Positions 61,425-64,000 of a stretch of 64,000 nucleotides of DNA are shown one piece after another. The stretch covers positions 2,852,001 to 2,916,000 of the forward strand of contig NZ_CP092535.1 in assembly GCF_022437945.1 (NCBI RefSeq). The letters run 5' to 3'. The notes under the pieces are model-generated. The model saw only the letters and a list, made by a program, of their open reading frames with translations, had not been told where the DNA came from and ran no database searches. The stretch is from Nocardioides sp. TF02-7. GTDB lineage: Bacteria > Actinomycetota > Actinomycetes > Propionibacteriales > Nocardioidaceae. The first letter of the stretch is position 1, and each line of letters begins with the position of its first letter. The translations under genes were made by a program, and so were the position numbers.

Positions 61425-62261
61425 GCAGCAGCCCGGCGACGAGCGCGAGCGGGAACATCAGCACGCCGTAGACCGCCGCCGGCACCGCGAGGGTCTCGTT
61501 GTCGAGCACGCTCACCGCGACGGCGATGGCCAGCGTGCTGTTGTGGATGCCGACCTCGAACGCCGACGCGAGCGCCTGCCGGTCGCCGACGCCGGCGGCG
61601 CGGGGAGGGCGTACCCGAGCGCCAGGCTGCACGCGCAGAACAGCGTCGCCGCGACGCCGATGTCGGTGAAGTACTCGCGCAGGTTGTCGCGCTCCGCGAC
61701 GAGGGCGCCCACGATGACCAGGGCGAGCACGACCGCGGAGAGCACCCGCACCGGGCGGTCCGCGCGCTCGGCGGCCCGCGGCGCCGTCCGCCGTACCGCC
61801 ATGCCGATCGCGACCGGCACCAGCACGATCGCGAAGACCTGGAGCGCCTTGCCGAGCTGCAGCCCGATGTCGCCGGCCCCCGCCGGGTCGAAGTACGCCA
61901 CCGCGAGGTTGACGACGAGCGGGAGCGTCGCCACCGCGATCACCGAGTTGACCGCGGTCAGGGTGATGTTGAGCGCCACGTCGCCGCGGAACAGGTGGCT
62001 GAACAGGTTGGCCGTCGTGCCGCCCGGCGAGGCCGCGAGCAGCATCATCCCCACGGCGAGCAGCGGGTCGAGGTCGAGCAGCACCACCAGCCCGAAGCAC
62101 AGCAGCGGCAGCACGACCAGCTGGGCGGCGAGGGCGACCGCGACCGGTCGCGGCGAGCGGCCGACCCGCCGGAAGTCGTCCACGGTGAGGGTGAGCCCGA
62201 GACCGAGCATGACGACGGCCAGGGCGGCCGGAAGCCCGACCGACACGAGAGCGGAGTCCAT
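61351..62261 (-). CDS. BASS-family (bile acid:sodium symporter-like) transporter (one frame break)
   Basis: About 303 residues with nine to ten helices. ALAVVMLGLGLTLTVDDFRRV, MLLAASPGGTTANLFSHLFRGDVALNITLTAVNS and the crossing motif FEVGIHNSTLAIAVAVS are the sodium-site regions of BASS carriers. Substrates include pantoate, pyruvate and other organic anions in bacteria; none can be assigned. One C is missing near 61604 (coding strand); with it the join reads YALPRAAGVGDRQALA. ATG 62261 has GGAGGGG. Its 3' end overlaps the acyltransferase 3' end by 74 bases. Confidence 0.85.
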
Positions 62262-62287
62262 GGCCCCTCCTGCGGGGTTGCAGCGTT

Positions 62288-62317
62288 TTGACCGGTTTGG
62301 TACGCCGCCCGTAGTCT
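62288..62317 (+). promoter_or_regulatory. Candidate promoter for rplM-rpsI
   Basis: TTGACC at 62288-62293 and TAGTCT at 62312-62317 are separated by 18 bases, a fair match to a principal-sigma promoter. It lies about 200 bases upstream of rplM, giving a long leader. The rest of the 254-base gap shows a short CCGGCCGGA / TCCGGCCGG repeat near 62464-62484 and nothing else. Confidence 0.45.
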
Positions 62318-62515
62318 TGTCGATCGCGTCTTCTGCCGCTCCCACTTCCGCCGGACGGGTTCCGCTCCGCGGGGAGTCGGGGGCAGTCCCGGATCGCTGT
62401 CGCACCGCCGTGAGGCGGGGTGCGGTGGGCCGGGCCGAGTTCGTCAGTCGACGTGGCACCACCCGGCCGGACACCTCCGGCCGGACCCAACGAACGACCA
62501 GAGAGGCAACGCGCC

Positions 62516-62960
62516 ATGCGCACCTACGCCCCGAAGCCCGGCGACATCGAGCGCCAGTGGCTCGTGATCGACGCGACCGACGTCGTCCTCGGCCGGCTCG
62601 CCGCCACCACCGCCAACCTGCTGCGCGGCAAGCACAAGCCGATCTTCGCCCCCAACGTCGACACCGGTGACTACGTCATCGTCGTCAACGCCGAGAAGGT
62701 CGCCCCTCACCGGCAACAAGCGGGACCGGAAGATGGTCTACCGCCACTCCGGGTTCCCCGGTGGTCTGACCGCCACCCCGATCGGCGAGGTCCTCGACAA
62801 GGACGCCCGCAAGGCCGTCGAGAAGGCCGTCTGGGGCATGCTCCCCAAGAACAAGCTCGGCCGTCAGATGCTGAAGAAGCTCAAGGTCTACGCCGGCCCG
62901 GCCCACCCGCACCAGGCCCAGCAGGCCGTCCCCTACGAGATCTCCAAGATCTCCCAGTGA
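62516..62960 (+). CDS. rplM: 50S ribosomal protein L13 (one frame break)
   Basis: Exactly 147 residues after correction, the standard L13 length. [43 protein letters not shown] begins it; [13 protein letters not shown], the diagnostic YRHSGFPGG motif, and [22 protein letters not shown] follow. An extra C at about 62703-62706 (four instead of three before TCACC) shifts the frame after VNAEKVA. A disrupted L13 would be lethal, so this is almost certainly an error in the sequence. It heads the L13-S9 operon. Confidence 0.97.
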
Positions 62961-62994
62961 CTGAACGACCGAAGCGAAGGATCTGAGGAACACC

Positions 62995-63506
62995 GTGGCT
63001 GACACCACCACCGACAACGCCGAGGCCGGCGAGACCTACGAGACCGACGAGCAGGGCCTCGCCTACACCAGCAGAGCTCGCCGTCCGCCGCCGGCGCCGA
63101 CGCCCGGCCGGCGACCATCGCCCCCGCCGGAGCGACCGGCCGCCGCAAGGAGGCCGTCGCCCGCGTCCGGATCGTCCCGGGCACCGGCGTCTGGACCATC
63201 AACGGCCGGACCCTCGAGTCGTACTTCCCCAACAAGCTGCACCAGCAGGTCGTCAACGAGCCGCTCGCCGCGCTCGGCCTCGAGGGCCGCTTCGACATCA
63301 TCGCCCGCATCCACGGCGGCGGCATCACCGGCCAGGCCGGTGCGCTGCGGCTCGGCGTGGCCCGTGCGCTCAACGCGGTCGACGTGGAGGCCAACCGGCC
63401 GACGCTGAAGAAGGCCGGCCTGCTCACCCGCGACGCGCGGGCGACCGAGCGCAAGAAGGCGGGCCTGAAGAAGGCCCGCAAGGCGCCGCAGTACTCGAAG
63501 CGCTGA
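62995..63506 (+). CDS. rpsI: 30S ribosomal protein S9 (one frame break)
   Basis: About 170 residues. A long acidic N-terminal extension typical of actinobacteria ([19 protein letters not shown]) precedes the S9 fold: [44 protein letters not shown] and the basic tail [14 protein letters not shown] that reaches the P-site tRNA. Near 63071 one G is missing; the corrected join reads [19 protein letters not shown] start with GGAGG-like TGAGGAA upstream. It is 34 bases downstream of rplM. Confidence 0.96.
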
Positions 63507-63526
63507 TCCGCCGCGGGTCTTCGCGG

Positions 63527-64000
63527 GTGCGGATCTTCGGCACCGACGGGGTCCGGGGTCTGGCGAACGGGTCACTGACCTCGGAGCTGGCCCTGGGCCT
63601 CGGCGTCGCCGCTGCGCGGGTGCTCGTCGAGCACCAGGACGACCTCGCCTACGGCAGCGGCCGGCCCCGGCCGCTGGCCGTGGTAGGGCGCGACACCCGG
63701 ATCTCCGGGCAGTTCCTCGAGCACGCCGTCGTCGCCGGCCTCGCCTCGGCGGGTGTCGACGTGCTCCGGCTGCGGGTGCTGCCGACCCCGGGCGTCGCCC
63801 ACTTCACCGACGCCCTTGGCGCCGACGTCGGCGTGGTCATCTCGGCGTCCCACAACCCGATGCCCGACAACGGCATCAAGTTCCTCGCCCGCGGCGGCGT
63901 CAAGCTCGACGACGCGCTGGAGCGCGAGATCGAGGCGCACCTCGGGCAGGAGTGGGACCGGCCGACCGGGGCCGACGTGGGCCGGGTGACGCCGTACGGC
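63527..64000 (+). CDS. glmM: Phosphoglucosamine mutase (5' part; continues beyond window)
   Basis: The first 158 residues are in the window. [14 protein letters not shown] is the family opening, and [16 protein letters not shown] contains the active-site Ser (residue 108) that carries phosphate. The enzyme turns glucosamine 6-phosphate into glucosamine 1-phosphate for peptidoglycan precursors. GTG 63527 is 20 bases after rpsI; the order rplM-rpsI-glmM is conserved in actinobacteria. No frame break in the visible part. Confidence 0.95.
   Translation, partial: MRIFGTDGVRGLANGSLTSELALGLGVAAARVLVEHQDDLAYGSGRPRPLAVVGRDTRISGQFLEHAVVAGLASAGVDVLRLRVLPTPGVAHFTDALGADVGVVISASHNPMPDNGIKFLARGGVKLDDALEREIEAHLGQEWDRPTGADVGRVTPYG

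Overview
The window is a high-GC actinobacterial chromosome segment. Codon use, frequent GTG starts and the gene families all point to Nocardioidaceae, and Nocardioides or a close relative is my best guess. The right edge carries the conserved rplM-rpsI-glmM locus. No phage structural genes, transposases or rRNA genes were recognised.

Layout. 1-4.7 kb: a PAS/GAF histidine kinase, a receiver-PAS-kinase hybrid and a receiver fused to an RsbW-like ATPase. 4.7-14.3 kb: an anchored hydrolase, a nucleoside-phosphorylase-like enzyme, an HTH protein, a large secreted CARDB/HExxH protein, a GMC oxidoreductase facing a MarR regulator with a visible operator, and an ASCH protein. 14.4-21.2 kb is the accessory part: a HEPN-MNT toxin-antitoxin pair of lower GC with copies of a 29-nt repeat on both sides, a DUF222/HNH nuclease gene, a flavoprotein, and a lower-GC MTHFR-like gene. 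21.3-29 kb: YdeI-like protein, class I fumarase, an ArsR/SRPBCC operon, methyltransferase, arylamine N-acetyltransferase, flavin monooxygenase and an HxlR regulator. 29-33.5 kb: a complete sugar ABC importer in lpqY-sugABC order. 33.6-41.6 kb: two alpha/beta hydrolases, glpX, a molybdate importer with its HTH/TOBE regulator, and exonuclease VII. 41.7-50 kb: a thioredoxin-reductase-like protein with a degenerate receiver, psuK/psuG, truA, an RsmC-like methyltransferase, a SIMPL protein, a MocR regulator and an amino-acid permease. 50-64 kb: an ABC-F protein behind a 22-bp hairpin, two tandem double-GNAT proteins, a mirrored array of ~32-nt repeats, an HtrA protease, an acyl-CoA ligase, a HAD phosphatase, citrate synthase, an OafA-type acyltransferase, a BASS transporter, rplM, rpsI and the start of glmM.

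Quality. About 40 single-base frame breaks, mostly one extra G or C in a homopolymer, interrupt about half of the genes, including rplM, rpsI and truA, which should be intact. I treat them as sequencing or assembly errors and give each gene its full reconstructed extent. Protein lengths are after that correction.

How the genes relate. Operons are tight, with ATGA or GTGA stop/start overlaps (mod, psu, ABC importer, HEPN-MNT, GNAT pair, ArsR/SRPBCC). Most content is housekeeping metabolism and transport. The most unusual structures are the mirrored repeat array at 54078-54349, the repeat-bracketed HEPN-MNT module, and the hairpin in front of the ABC-F gene.
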